NCBI RefSeq assembly: GCF_030817535.1
Contig: NZ_JAUSZL010000002.1
Location: forward strand, 8,246,001 to 8,310,000
Source of the DNA: Streptomyces sp. V3I8
GTDB taxonomy: Bacteria; Actinomycetota; Actinomycetes; Streptomycetales; Streptomycetaceae
Direction of reading: 5' to 3'
Length of the DNA: 64,000 nucleotides
How positions within the stretch are numbered: position 1 is the stretch's first letter; the number at the start of each line of letters is the position of its first letter. This document shows positions 8,408 through 17,415 of this stretch, piece after piece. Made by a program: the position numbers and the translations under genes. Under the pieces are notes generated by a model. It saw nothing but the letters and a program-made list of their open reading frames with translations, had not been told where the DNA came from and ran no database searches.

Positions 8408-8728
8408 TCAGCCTTCTTCCCAGTCGACGCTGCCCACTCCGGTGCCTACGGGGGCGTTGCACGGGGCTCCGGACCAGCCGCTCTGGCCGGGGTTCAAGGT
8501 CACCCATGCGCCGGTGTTGTCGAAGGACTGGCCGCAGACCACGATGGCGCGGAAGGCGATGGCCCGGCTCGTGTCGTTCCTGCAGTCCGCCCGGCCGTAG
8601 TGCCCGTTGTCCGTGACCTGGGTGCGGCAGTTGAGTTCTTTGCCCTGTGCGGCGGCGGATGACGTGCCGGCGAAGGGCAGCATCAGTGCCGTGCCGGCCA
8701 GCGCGGCGACGGCGGCTCTACGGATCAT
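8408..8728 (-). CDS. Small secreted four-cysteine protein, unknown function
   Basis: 106 aa. A signal peptide of about 26 residues (MIRRAAVAALAGTALMLPFA..., cleavage after SSA) is followed by an 80-residue mature domain with exactly four cysteines (C34, C49, C65, C90), likely two disulfides. Several aromatic/glycine-rich turns (NPGQSGWSGAPC) suggest a compact extracellular beta fold. Start chosen from GAGGAG 6 nt before ATG. Not a recognised enzyme. Stand-alone gene followed by a hairpin terminator. Confidence 0.75.
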   Translation of the reverse strand: MIRRAAVAALAGTALMLPFAGTSSAAAQGKELNCRTQVTDNGHYGRADCRNDTSRAIAFRAIVVCGQSFDNTGAWVTLNPGQSGWSGAPCNAPVGTGVGSVDWEEG

Positions 8729-8920
8729 GGTGTTCTCCTCGGGTTGTGGACCGGAGGGCGAACCTATGCGGCGGGGCGTGGCTGCGGGAGGGCGCTCAGG
8801 GGTGACGGGTGGGGCGCGTGAGATCACTGGCGGCCGGTTCGTAGGACGATATGGCGGAGAACGCACGGCGACGGACCTGGGCGCCGTAGCGCAGACTGCC
8901 GAAGCGGTGGGTTCCACCGC

Positions 8921-9661
8921 TCACACGATGACTTGGCTGGTACGTGCGGCTGTCAGCCAGTGCGGGAATTCCTGCAGAAGCCGGTCGTACAGCAGTGCGT
9001 CATCGACCGTGCGGGGATCGCGGCCGGCGTGGAAGAAGCCTGCGTTGTCGACGATGCGGCAGGAGGGTACGGCCAGGGTGTCGAGTCGGTGCAGGAAGGC
9101 GAACTCGTTGTCGTCGGGGTCGCCGAACCCGACGAACTGCCAGAACAGGGGCAGACGGGCGGCCTTGCACAGGTAGCGCTCGGCGGCGGTCTTGCTGGTG
9201 GGCCCGCCGTCCGTCTGGAAGATGACCAGGGCGGGGTCGGTGCTGCCGGATTCGAGGTAGTGGTCGATGACCTCGTCCATGGCCCAGTGGTAGTTCGTAC
9301 GCCCCATGTGGCCGAGGTTCTCGTGCAGTTTGTCGATGCGGCCCGGGTAGTTGCCCAGGCGCAGGTCGGTGGATCCGTCGATGTCGGTGGAGAAGAACAC
9401 GACGGGTACGGTGCCGTCGTCGTCGAGGTGGGCGGACAGGGACAGGACCTGTTCGCCGAAGTACTGCATGGTGCCGTCCTTGTAGTAGGACCGCATGGAG
9501 CCGGACCGGTCCAGGACCAGGTACACAGCGGCGCGCACTCCCTCGAGGCCGTGGGTGCGCAGGCTGGCGCCGGCGGTTTTGTAGAGACTGACGAGGCCCG
9601 GGGCCTGGGCCTGCACCTTGCTCAGGCTGATCGCCGGAGCGGCGTCGCGTACTTCGGTCAT
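8921..9661 (-). CDS. vWA-domain protein (TerF-like)
   Basis: 246 aa. A complete MIDAS metal-binding motif is present: DRSGSM (D51, S53, S55), a downstream Thr (MGRTNYHWAMDEV), and FQTDGGPTSK. The fold runs across nearly the whole protein, as in the vWA domain of TerF-type tellurium-resistance proteins. Such proteins work inside the cell with TerD-family partners, but none is adjacent here. Start at 9661 has AGGA 9 nt upstream. The ligand and role are unknown; stress or envelope-damage response is the usual suggestion for the family. Confidence 0.8.
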   Translation of the reverse strand: MTEVRDAAPAISLSKVQAQAPGLVSLYKTAGASLRTHGLEGVRAAVYLVLDRSGSMRSYYKDGTMQYFGEQVLSLSAHLDDDGTVPVVFFSTDIDGSTDLRLGNYPGRIDKLHENLGHMGRTNYHWAMDEVIDHYLESGSTDPALVIFQTDGGPTSKTAAERYLCKAARLPLFWQFVGFGDPDDNEFAFLHRLDTLAVPSCRIVDNAGFFHAGRDPRTVDDALLYDRLLQEFPHWLTAARTSQVIV

Positions 9662-9952
9662 GGTCGCCGTTCCTGTAGCGGGTGCGGTCGCCGTAGCGGG
9701 TGCCCCGGTAGCGGTGCGAGGTCGCTGCTGCCCCTCCTGGACGGTCGGTGACAACCGGACAATCACGTTACAGAACGGCCGCTGTCCGCGAATAGCCCCA
9801 CGCTGCCCTGCATGTGCGGTCCTGTCCTGACTTTCCCGCACCATCATCAAGGGACAGGCGAGCAGCCCGTACGCCGGAAGTCGCCCGGGCCGCGTGGTTT
9901 TGCCGGGTGATCTTGGAGTAGCGGTTCCTCAGCGCCGGTCGCCGGTCGCCGG

Positions 9953-10240
9953 TCACCAGGCCACCAGGCGGGGGCCGGGCGTCCCGTCGCACGGCGCGAT
10001 CGCGTCGGTGGCGACGATGTCGTAGGTGGTGATCTGTCCGATGCTCCGCGCCGCCCGGGTGAGGTCGTCGGAGAAGTCGCCGGGTTCCACGAAGCTGTTC
10101 GCGTCCTCGGACGCGGTCACCGGTTCCGGGGCGCCGCAGCCCACCAGGGGGAGGGGCTGACCGAGGTACCAGCCGCCGACGAATACGGCATACAGAGCGG
10201 CGGTGGCGCCCGAGCGGCGCGAGGTTGTCCAGGAAGGCAC
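9953..10240 (-). CDS. Hypothetical small protein with one membrane segment
   Basis: From a GTG at 10240 the frame encodes about 95 aa with a single hydrophobic segment (ATAALYAVFVGGWYLGQPLPLVG) followed by an acidic soluble tail. A different frame just upstream encodes a plausible leader (HSARAFLDNLAPLG) that would join smoothly at ALYAVFVGG. The gene may therefore be a frameshifted remnant rather than intact. No family recognised. Confidence 0.35.
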   Translation of the reverse strand: MPSWTTSRRSGATAALYAVFVGGWYLGQPLPLVGCGAPEPVTASEDANSFVEPGDFSDDLTRAARSIGQITTYDIVATDAIAPCDGTPGPRLVAW

Positions 10241-10387
10241 GCGCCGAGTGTTCCACGACACGGGACTCGGCCCGTGGGCCGGATCGACTTCATACGCCCC
10301 CTGGAACCGTCCCGGCCTCCCGCCTTCCTCGCCGCGATCAAGGCCGCGCTCCTCAAGGCGACGCCGCATGTCTGGACGCGTGGCGCT
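10241..10387. other. Short spacer, possible gene remnant
   Basis: Between the Endo H stop and the small membrane protein. An open frame on the minus strand (LAPLG-type leader) suggests the former 5' end of the downstream gene in another frame. Nothing else seen. Confidence 0.25.
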
Positions 10388-11305
10388 TCACGGCGTGTAG
10401 GCGGCGGCACTGCCGTACAGCTCCCTGGTGAACGCGGAGATGTCCGCGCTGCGGTCGGCGCCGTCGAGGTTGTACGTCAGGAAGACTCCGTACCCCTCGC
10501 TCACGGTGCGGCGGGCGAGAGTGGTGACCGTGCTCTGCGATGTCCTGCCGATCTCGACGGCCGTCGGCGACAGTTTCGCCTTGGGCAGCCCGATGCCGGG
10601 GACCTGCCAGCTTCCGTAGTACGGGTTCCAGGCGTAGTCGAACTTGGACGAGATGTTGACACCGCCGTAGGACAGACGGGACGCGGACGGTCCGATGTTG
10701 TAGAGGCTGATGATCTTGTTCGGCATGTTCGCGCGGAGCGCGGTCACCAGCTGGACGAACGAACTGGCGTTGGGCTGTCCGGTGCCGTTGTTGCCGTACT
10801 CGGCGTATTCGTCGTCGAAGTCGATGCCGTCGAGGCCGTATCGGGTCACCGCGTCCGACAACTGCTTGGCGAACGCTGACGCTGTTTGCTGAGACGGGAA
10901 GTTGGCGAAGCCCGCCCCCTGGTGGTTGCCCAGCACCGACAGGACGACCTTGATGCCCTTTTGTTGCAACGGCCGTATCTGGGTGGCGGCGTTGTCGAGG
11001 ACGCGCTGCACGTTCTCGTTGAAATACAGCTGTGCCGTCTTCGTTCCCGTGTTGTAGTTGATGTTGGCCGCGAAGATCACGGCGACGTCGAAGACGGGGT
11101 CGCCGCTGTTGGCGAGCGTGTACTTGCCGACGTTCAGCATGCTGTTGTTGTTGACCTCGACATACGCCACCGAGGTCGGCCCCGCCTTCGCGAGCGCCGG
11201 GGCCGCCGTGGCGTGGGTCGTGACGGTCGCGCCGAGGGCGAGAGCCGCGACGGTCGAGAGGGCGACCACGGCCGCCTGCATCCTGCTCCGTACAAGCGTG
11301 AGCAT
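10388..11305 (-). CDS. Endo-beta-N-acetylglucosaminidase H-type (GH18)
   Basis: 305 aa with a signal peptide ending around residue 35 (ATAAPA). The mature sequence is extremely close to the S. plicatus Endo H prototype: GPTSVAYVEVNNNSMLNVGKY, FDVAVIFAANINY and the catalytic motif LDGIDFDDEYAEYG. In that motif D164 and E166 correspond to the Endo H catalytic pair. Secreted TIM barrel that cleaves between the two core GlcNAc residues of high-mannose N-glycans. Start at 11305 with AGGAG upstream. Monocistronic. The presence of a GH89 GlcNAc-releasing locus nearby suggests growth on glycoproteins. Confidence 0.95.
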   Translation of the reverse strand: MLTLVRSRMQAAVVALSTVAALALGATVTTHATAAPALAKAGPTSVAYVEVNNNSMLNVGKYTLANSGDPVFDVAVIFAANINYNTGTKTAQLYFNENVQRVLDNAATQIRPLQQKGIKVVLSVLGNHQGAGFANFPSQQTASAFAKQLSDAVTRYGLDGIDFDDEYAEYGNNGTGQPNASSFVQLVTALRANMPNKIISLYNIGPSASRLSYGGVNISSKFDYAWNPYYGSWQVPGIGLPKAKLSPTAVEIGRTSQSTVTTLARRTVSEGYGVFLTYNLDGADRSADISAFTRELYGSAAAYTP

Positions 11306-12001
11306 CGTTGATCGGTCTCCTGTCGCATGGTCGGCGCTCAACTTGTTCGAACGTGTCGAGCAAGCTCTCCGAGTCCCGACAGCCGTGTGCCATTTCTTCC
11401 CGCCTTCCACTCACGTCACACTGCAACTCCCCTGTTATGCAAGCCGGTTGGCGGATACGTCGTGATCCGCGTCCTGTTCGAGCGTGTCTGTGGGGAAATC
11501 CCTGGGTCCGCACGGCAGCGACGTGTGCAGGACCGAGTTCATCTGCCGTGGACCGGAGACGAAGGGGGACCGGCGGACCGCAGGACCGGATTCCGCCCGG
11601 CTGCTGAGCGGCGGACCGAACTCTGCTCGGCTCCGGCCCTCTCCACGCCGGGCCCGGGTCCGGCCCACGCCGGGTCCGGGTCCGGCACGGCAGGCGTTGT
11701 GGGCGATCCGGTACAGGACGACCGGTTGCGGACCGCGGTGCCGCAGCGTCCGGGCGCCTGCCCCGCCGCAGGGGCGACTTCGAACGTCCGGCTGGGCTGC
11801 CGGGGCGTGAGAGTGCCCGCGTCGTCGAAGGCTTCCTTTTCGTCCCGCAGGAGCCGGACAAGGGGATACGGTCTGTGCGGGCCGAAAAGCGGGGCAGACG
11901 TGCACGGAACGCGCCTGGCCGGTTACGTCGTCGCAGTCGGCCCATCGGCATCTCGTCCTGTCCGGTGGGATGAGTGCGGGCGATCAGACAGGGGACGCAT
12001 C
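11306..12001. other. 696-bp intergenic region, no gene seen
   Basis: Separates the divergent Endo H and PP2C genes. Contains GC-rich degenerate repeats of CGGGTCCGG/GGACCGG type around 11560-11700 and a TTGAGC element near the Endo H end. No reading frame in it has a credible start, domain or signal peptide. It may be the scar of a lost gene. Confidence 0.4.
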
Positions 12002-13303
12002 ATGGGCGCGCATCGACCGGACACGGACGGGGTGACCGGCTCCTGGTCCTCCCCGAGCGACGACGACCGGCTCCGGACGCCGGGGCTGGCCGGGGCCCTG
12101 GCCGCGGCGGAGGCCGCGCCACCGGTGGAATCGCTCGACGTGGTCGCCCACATGCTCAGGCAGCGCCTCGACGCGAGCGGGGTGTCCTTCCTCATCATGG
12201 ACTTCACCGGTACCTCGGTGGTGCGGCTGGGCGTCGCCGGGGAGGTGGAGACCGACGAACCGGCCCGGCGCATCCATCTGGCCGACACCTTGTACGACGA
12301 GGTGATCCGGACCCAGCAGCCGGCCGTGGAGACCACGGACGGATCAAGGACGGTGCGGGTCATCGCTCCGGTCACCAACCGGGGAGACGCGATCGGTCTG
12401 CTGGAACTCTTCCTGTCCACCGTGCCCGACGCGAGCGCGATGCGGGAGATCGGCGAGACCGCGCATGCGCTGGCCTACATCGTCATCGCGAACCGGTCGT
12501 ACACCGACGTGTACCAGTGGGGCCGGCGCACCAGACCGCTGAGTCTGGCCGCGGAGATCCAGCACCGGCTGCTGCCCGCGTCCCTCGCCTGCGAAGCCGC
12601 ACAGTTCACGGTCGCCGGAGCACTGGAGCCCGCCGACCATGTCGGGGGCGACACCTTTGACTACGTGATCGACCGCGACGCCGTACAACTGTCCGTCACC
12701 GACGCGATGGGCCACGACGTCGACGCCGCGCTGCTGGCCACCCTCGCCGTGGGCGCGCTGCGCGGAGCCAGGCGAGCAGGCGCCGATCTGGCCGAACAGG
12801 CCCGCCAGGCGCATCAGACGATGCTCGATCACGGCAGGCAGGGATACGTCACCGGACAGCTCCTGCGGATCAGTCTGCTCGACGGTGGTGCGGAGTTCAT
12901 CAACGCGGGCCACCCCTGGCCGCTGCGGTTGCGCGAGGGGAAGGTCCAGCAGCTCAGGATCAAGGTCGACATGCCGTTCGGCTTCCGCTTCCCGCACACC
13001 TACCGGGTCCAGCAACTGGACCTGAGGGCCGGTGACCGGTTGTTCATGTTCACCGACGGCATGCTTGAGCACAGCGCCGGCGACGTGGACCTGGAGGGCC
13101 TGATCATGCGCACCGGTAACCTGCATCCGCGTGAAGCCGCCCGCACCGTGATCGCGAAGGTCGTCGCCGCGCACGACGGTCACCTCCAGGACGACGCAAC
13201 CATCATGTGCCTGGACTGGCACGGGGTCAGGACCTCCCGACGGCATGCCGACACCGGGGCGGACCTCACCGACGCCTCGCCCTCACCGACACCGGCGCCC
13301 TGA
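12002..13303 (+). CDS. GAF-PP2C (SpoIIE-type) serine phosphatase
   Basis: 433 aa. A GAF-like sensory domain lies at roughly 44-165 (VVAHMLRQRLDASGVSFLIMD, RVIAPVTNRGDAIGLLEL). The PP2C/SpoIIE catalytic domain lies at about 190-410 with the metal-binding sites GGDTFDYV, VTDAMGHDVDAALL, FMFTDGMLEH and DDATIMCL. Such Streptomyces phosphatases dephosphorylate anti-anti-sigma factors in partner-switching systems. No cognate RsbW/RsbV pair is adjacent; a SigB-like sigma gene lies 28 kb away. Start ATG at 12002 follows AGGGGAC. Confidence 0.88.
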   Translation: MGAHRPDTDGVTGSWSSPSDDDRLRTPGLAGALAAAEAAPPVESLDVVAHMLRQRLDASGVSFLIMDFTGTSVVRLGVAGEVETDEPARRIHLADTLYDEVIRTQQPAVETTDGSRTVRVIAPVTNRGDAIGLLELFLSTVPDASAMREIGETAHALAYIVIANRSYTDVYQWGRRTRPLSLAAEIQHRLLPASLACEAAQFTVAGALEPADHVGGDTFDYVIDRDAVQLSVTDAMGHDVDAALLATLAVGALRGARRAGADLAEQARQAHQTMLDHGRQGYVTGQLLRISLLDGGAEFINAGHPWPLRLREGKVQQLRIKVDMPFGFRFPHTYRVQQLDLRAGDRLFMFTDGMLEHSAGDVDLEGLIMRTGNLHPREAARTVIAKVVAAHDGHLQDDATIMCLDWHGVRTSRRHADTGADLTDASPSPTPAP

Positions 13304-13370
13304 CGGCCGCGGATCCCGTACCGGGCCTGCCGACGACTTCTGTCGGGGTCTCCTACGCGTCAGCCCCTTC

Positions 13371-14198
13371 TCAGCCCTTCATCGCGCCCTGCAGCAGCCC
13401 CGCCAGGAAGCTGCGCTGGAAGACGACGAAGAGGATCAGGATCGGCAGCATCACGATGATCGTCCCCGCCGCCAGCGTCGGGATGTCCGTGCTGTTCTGA
13501 CCCACGAAGAAACCGAGGCCCGCGGGCGCGGTGTGCTTGGTGGTGTCCTGGATGAGGACCAGCACCAGCAGGAACTGGTTCCACGACCACATGAAGACGA
13601 GCAGGCCCAGCGTCATCAGGGACGGGCGCGCCAGCGGGAGCAGGATCCGCACCAGGATCGTGGCCGACGAGGCCCCGTCGATCCGGGCCGCCTCCACCAG
13701 TGACGCGGGCGTCGACCGGAAATGCGTACGCATCCAGAACACGCTGAACGGCATGAACAGCGCGATCTCCACCAGGATCACGCCCAGGTACGAGTTGGTC
13801 AGACCGACGTTGCGCAGGTCGAAGTAGAGGGGCACCACGATCAGCTCCACCGGGATGGTGAGGCCGGCGACGAAGAACGCCGCCACCGCGCCGCCGCCGG
13901 GAAGCCTCATGGTGCCCAGCGCGTACCCCGCGAGCGCGGCGAGGACCAGACAGGCGGGGACCACCCCCACCGCGATGACGAGGCTGTGCCGGATCAGGTC
14001 GGAGAAGCCCGCCACCGACCACGCCGTCTCGTAGTTGTCCCAACTCCACCGCTCCGGCCAGGTCAGCCCGACCACCGGGGTGCCCGCCGGCTGGAGCGAG
14101 GCGAGGAAGACACTGAGGAACGGGATGACGACGGCGATCGCCATGACGGTCAGCAGTGCGTAACCGGACCAGCGTTCCGAGCGCGCGACGGTGTTCAT
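13371..14198 (-). CDS. ABC sugar transporter permease (MalG/MsmG type)
   Basis: 275 aa with six predicted membrane segments. The EAA loop LVEAARIDGASSATILVRILLPLARPSL contacts the ATPase. Ends GAMKG, typical of CUT1 second permeases. Overlaps the upstream permease by ATGA. Together with the binding protein and the first permease it forms an importer, but no ATPase gene is present. In Streptomyces the shared ATPase MsiK usually serves such systems. Confidence 0.9.
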   Translation of the reverse strand: MNTVARSERWSGYALLTVMAIAVVIPFLSVFLASLQPAGTPVVGLTWPERWSWDNYETAWSVAGFSDLIRHSLVIAVGVVPACLVLAALAGYALGTMRLPGGGAVAAFFVAGLTIPVELIVVPLYFDLRNVGLTNSYLGVILVEIALFMPFSVFWMRTHFRSTPASLVEAARIDGASSATILVRILLPLARPSLMTLGLLVFMWSWNQFLLVLVLIQDTTKHTAPAGLGFFVGQNSTDIPTLAAGTIIVMLPILILFVVFQRSFLAGLLQGAMKG

Positions 14199-15115
14199 GA
14201 CTCCGACCTCGACAGACGGTTGATGAGATACACGATCGCGAGTATCAGGCAGCCCAGGACGACGGCCAGGGCCGCGGCGAGCCCCACCTTCCCCTCGGAG
14301 AACGCGAGCCGGTACACGAGCAGACCGGGGACCGTCGTCTGCTCGCCCGGGCCGCCGTTCGTCGTCACGTACACGATGTCGAAGCTGGCCAGCGCGGCGA
14401 CCGTCGTGACGGTCATGGCGACGGCGAGTTCCCCGCGCAGGTGCGGCAGCGTCACCGCGACGAACTCCCGGACGGGGCCCGCGCCGTCGATCCGCGCCGC
14501 CTCGTACAGACTCGGGTCCACCTTCTGCACGCCGCTGAGGAAGAGCATCATGCACAGGCCGCTCAGCACCCAGGTGCCGACGAGCCCCACGGCGACCAGC
14601 GCGGCGTCGAAGTCGCCCAGCCACGCACGGGTCGCACCGTCCAGCCCCACCAGGCGCAGCGCCTGGTTGACCACCCCGTCGTCCCCGTACAGCCAGCGCC
14701 AGGTCACACCGACCGCGACGAGCGGCACGACCTGCGGCAGCATGAACAGGAAGCGGTACGCGCCCATGCCGGGCCGCCGGTAACGGGCCAGCAGGCCGGT
14801 CGACAGCAGACCCAGCACGATCGGCACGAAGGAGAAGAACACCACCAGTACCAGGGCGTTGAACACCGAGCGGCGCAGCACCGGGTCCTGGAAGATCTCC
14901 GCGTAGTTGCCGAGCCCCACCCAGTCGCCCAGCGTGACCCCGTCCCACTCGAACAGCGAGAGGTACGCCGTGTGCAGGGCGGGCAGCACCGCGAACGTGA
15001 GGTACACGGCGAAGGCGGGCAGGACGTACACGTACCCGCGCCACCGGCTGCGCCCGCGGACCCGCCGGTCCCGGACCGGCGGCCTGTTCCCCATGACCGG
15101 CGGCCTACTCGCCAT
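14195..15115 (-). CDS. ABC sugar transporter permease (MalF/MsmF type)
   Basis: 306 aa with six membrane segments and the EAA motif LYEAARIDGAGPVREFVAVTLPHL. The N-terminus carries a basic cytoplasmic tail. Start ATG at 15115 has GGAGG 6 nt upstream and overlaps the end of the binding-protein gene by 11 bp. Middle gene of the SIS-binding protein-permease-permease operon, so imports whatever glycan fragment GH89 acts on or releases. Confidence 0.9.
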   Translation of the reverse strand: MASRPPVMGNRPPVRDRRVRGRSRWRGYVYVLPAFAVYLTFAVLPALHTAYLSLFEWDGVTLGDWVGLGNYAEIFQDPVLRRSVFNALVLVVFFSFVPIVLGLLSTGLLARYRRPGMGAYRFLFMLPQVVPLVAVGVTWRWLYGDDGVVNQALRLVGLDGATRAWLGDFDAALVAVGLVGTWVLSGLCMMLFLSGVQKVDPSLYEAARIDGAGPVREFVAVTLPHLRGELAVAMTVTTVAALASFDIVYVTTNGGPGEQTTVPGLLVYRLAFSEGKVGLAAALAVVLGCLILAIVYLINRLSRSES

Positions 15116-16448
15116 GATGGTCCTCCCACTCGTCCTGCAGTGAGTCGAGGTAGTCCGCGGGCGTGACACGGTCCGCGATGAGCTTCTGGACGCCGGAGCG
15201 CAGCCGGTCGAGCATCGCGGGCGCGGCGAAGTCGGGGAAGGTGGTGATCCCGTCGTCGGCGACGGCCCGCCGGTGGCCCTCCGCGATGTCCGCGAGCACG
15301 CCCGTCGGCTTCTTCACGGCGTCGGGATTGGGCGGCAGGAAACCGTTGTCACTGATGATCTGGCCCGCCTCGGGGGAGGTCAGGAAATCGAGGAACACGC
15401 CTGCCGCCGCCGCGTGTTCGGTCCGCGAGGACACGGCGTACGAGACACTGAACCCCGAGGCGACCGTGGGGGAGCCCGCCTCCTCACCGGGCATCGGGAA
15501 GAAGCCGACGTCGTCCCCCATGACGGTGGCCAGCTGCCCGGCCGCCCAGTTGCCGTTGACGAGGAAGACACTGTCGCCCTTGGCGAACCGGGCGGTCGAG
15601 TCGACCTGCGCGGTGCCGTTCGCGGACGCGTCGTAGTAGCCCTTGCGGCCCCACTCGATCATCAGTTCACTGGCCTTGAGCGCCGCCGGATTCTCCATCG
15701 TGGCGCCCTTCCTGCCGTTCACCCAGTCCCAGTACTCGTCCGTGGGCATCAGCTGGTTGAGCAGGGCCGCCCACAGGTGCAGGCCGCCGGAGTCGAGCGC
15801 GCCCACGCCCAGCGGGGTCAGCCCCGCGTCCTTCGCCGCGGCCAGCTGCTCCTCGAACTCCGCCAGCGTCTTCGGCGGGGCCTCGATGCCGGCCCGCCGG
15901 GCGAGGTCCTTGTTGTAGTAGAGGCCCGTCATCGACAGACCGGCCGGCACCCCGAACAGGGCCCGTCCACCGGTGGCCTCGCTGGTCCGGCCCGCGGTGA
16001 GCTGGTCGAGACTGACCGGGGGGACGGCCTCGTCCCAGCCGTACGCCTCCCGGTAGGGCGCCAGGTCGAGGATGTGCCCGTCCGCCGCGAGGTCGGTCAT
16101 GCCGACCGCGTACTGCGCGATGTCGGGGGCGGTGTCGGAGGTCATGGTCAGTCTGAGGTTCTGGACGTAGTCCGAGAACGACTTGTACTGCGGCTCGACG
16201 GCGATGTCGGGATGGTCCTCCTCGAACGCGGCGATCAGCGCGTCGACCATCAAGGGGGCGTCCGCGAACTGCAGCCGCAGGGTCACGTCCCCGTCCGGCA
16301 CGGCCGTCGAGGACGGCACACTGGTGGGGCCCGGCACCGCCGTCGCGCTGCCCGGGGTGAGCGCCTCGCACGCGGTGAGCGGGAGCACGAGGGCGACGGC
16401 GCAGACCGTCGCGGCGATGCGACGGCGTACCCGGCACGTGCTGTCCAT
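15105..16448 (-). CDS. Extracellular solute-binding lipoprotein (CUT1 sugar ABC)
   Basis: About 447 aa. Signal peptide with lipobox LPLTAC, so a lipoprotein anchored outside the membrane. Typical family 1 binding-protein features: LRLQFADAPLMVDALIAAFEEDHPDI, a GVPAGLSMTGLYYNKDL ligand-cleft strand, and WAALLNQL. The second of two adjacent ATGs (16448) is preferred because GGAGG lies 6 nt before it. Encoded 41 bp after the SIS gene and before two permeases. Likely ligand is a GlcNAc-containing oligosaccharide, inferred from the GH89 and SIS neighbours. Confidence 0.88.
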   Translation of the reverse strand: MDSTCRVRRRIAATVCAVALVLPLTACEALTPGSATAVPGPTSVPSSTAVPDGDVTLRLQFADAPLMVDALIAAFEEDHPDIAVEPQYKSFSDYVQNLRLTMTSDTAPDIAQYAVGMTDLAADGHILDLAPYREAYGWDEAVPPVSLDQLTAGRTSEATGGRALFGVPAGLSMTGLYYNKDLARRAGIEAPPKTLAEFEEQLAAAKDAGLTPLGVGALDSGGLHLWAALLNQLMPTDEYWDWVNGRKGATMENPAALKASELMIEWGRKGYYDASANGTAQVDSTARFAKGDSVFLVNGNWAAGQLATVMGDDVGFFPMPGEEAGSPTVASGFSVSYAVSSRTEHAAAAGVFLDFLTSPEAGQIISDNGFLPPNPDAVKKPTGVLADIAEGHRRAVADDGITTFPDFAAPAMLDRLRSGVQKLIADRVTPADYLDSLQDEWEDHHGE

Positions 16449-16489
16449 CATCGGCCTCCTTGCGTGGTCTCGTCGGTCGGATCGCTGCG

Positions 16490-17224
16490 TCAGCCCCTCG
16501 GACAACGATCCTGGAACCGTTCCAGCAACGTCCTGTTGCGGTCTTCGGCGTCCGCGTCGGTGTTCTGGCTGACGATCAGCGGCGGCGCCTGTCCGTGGTG
16601 CTCGGCCAGCAGCTGGGCCGCCCGGCAGGTCAGCGCGTTGACCAGGGCCGCCCCCAGCACCGTGGAGAGGGCTCCGACGGCCAGGCCGCCCAGCGGCACC
16701 ACCGTGTCGCCGGGGCTGCCGTGGGTGTCGATGACGATGTCGGCGACGTCGAGCAGGCGCTGCCCGCCGGTGTGCCGGGACACGGCGGCCAGCGAGTGGG
16801 CCCGGCTGGTGACGGCGACGACGGTCGCACCCGACTCCCGTGCCCCCAGGGCGAATTCGACGGGTACGGCGTTGATCCCGGAGTTGGAGATCACCACCAC
16901 CACCTCACCCGCCCTGATGTCCGCCGTGCGCAGGATCGCCGCGGCGTAGCCGCTGACGCGCTCGGCCGCGCCGGCGCGGCGCGGCGCGACGGGGGAGAGC
17001 GCCGGGTCGGCGATGACGTTCACCGGTGCGAGCCCTCCGGCGCGCTGCAGCGGTTCGACGGCGACGAGCTGGGAGTGGCCGCTGCCGAAGTAGTGGACGA
17101 CGCCCCCGGCGGTGACACTGTCCGCGACCGCCCGAGCGGCCCGCTCGATCGCGGGCCGCTCGGCGCCGGCCAGCGTGGTGAGGGTCTCCTGGAGTGCGGC
17201 GAAATAGGCGAGATCCGCGTTCAT
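16490..17224 (-). CDS. SIS-domain sugar isomerase/deaminase-like protein
   Basis: 244 aa. Single SIS domain: VHYFGSGHSQLVAVEPLQRAGGL, then VVVVISNSGINAVPVEFALGARESGATVVAVTS. These are the phosphosugar-binding serines and loops of the family. First gene of the minus-strand ABC operon and divergent from GH89. Proteins of this type act on amino-sugar phosphates. With GH89 next door, N-acetylglucosamine-6-phosphate or a related sugar is the likely substrate, but this is inference. The -E..RAG.. SIS subgroup is often uncharacterised. Confidence 0.8.
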   Translation of the reverse strand: MNADLAYFAALQETLTTLAGAERPAIERAARAVADSVTAGGVVHYFGSGHSQLVAVEPLQRAGGLAPVNVIADPALSPVAPRRAGAAERVSGYAAAILRTADIRAGEVVVVISNSGINAVPVEFALGARESGATVVAVTSRAHSLAAVSRHTGGQRLLDVADIVIDTHGSPGDTVVPLGGLAVGALSTVLGAALVNALTCRAAQLLAEHHGQAPPLIVSQNTDADAEDRNRTLLERFQDRCPRG

Positions 17225-17273
17225 CGTGTCGAGGCCACCCGGGTGTCGAACGGAGCCGCTGGATGGCTGTGGA

Positions 17274-17292
17274 CCGTACCAGTGGGGTACGG
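17274..17292. promoter_or_regulatory. Inverted repeat, candidate GntR operator (SIS side)
   Basis: CCGTACC-AGTGG-GGTACGG, perfect 7-bp arms with a 5-bp spacer, 50 bp upstream of the SIS start codon. Shares the GTACC/GGTAC half-site with the palindrome at 17379-17392 on the GH89 side. Two related half-site pairs in one divergent region, beside a GntR gene, argue for a common repressor. Confidence 0.65.
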
Positions 17293-17339
17293 GGATGCCC
17301 AGCCCCGCGGACAACAAAGCCTTGGTTCCGTCGACTTGC

Positions 17340-17368
17340 TTGACCGCTCCGCGTGGCGGGTCTAGCTT
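17340..17368 (+). promoter_or_regulatory. Candidate housekeeping promoter for the GH89 gene
   Basis: TTGACC (17340-17345), 17-bp spacer, TAGCTT (17363-17368): close to the Streptomyces HrdB consensus TTGACN-N17-TAGNNT. The predicted start of transcription (about 17375) lies just before the palindrome at 17379, so a bound repressor would block it. Confidence 0.55.
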
Positions 17369-17378
17369 CTTGGGTCCC

Positions 17379-17392
17379 GTGGTACGTACCAC
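17379..17392. promoter_or_regulatory. Perfect palindrome, candidate GntR operator (GH89 side)
   Basis: GTGGTACGTACCAC is a perfect 14-bp palindrome 24 bp upstream of the GH89 ATG and immediately downstream of a TTGACC/TAGCTT promoter. The GGTACGTACC core resembles HutC-subfamily GntR operators (GGT...ACC). Probably bound by the GntR protein encoded after GH89. Confidence 0.7.
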
Positions 17393-17415
17393 AGTCGACA
17401 GGGGTGGTCCGGACG

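Noticed and set aside
10241..10400. Plus-strand open frame over the Endo H end and the small membrane protein
   Set aside because: No ribosome site or domain; it lies opposite the credible minus-strand genes.
17285..17290. GGGTAC in the GH89/SIS region as a SigB promoter
   Set aside because: It is part of the CCGTACC-N5-GGTACGG repeat and has no suitable -35 or start-codon spacing.
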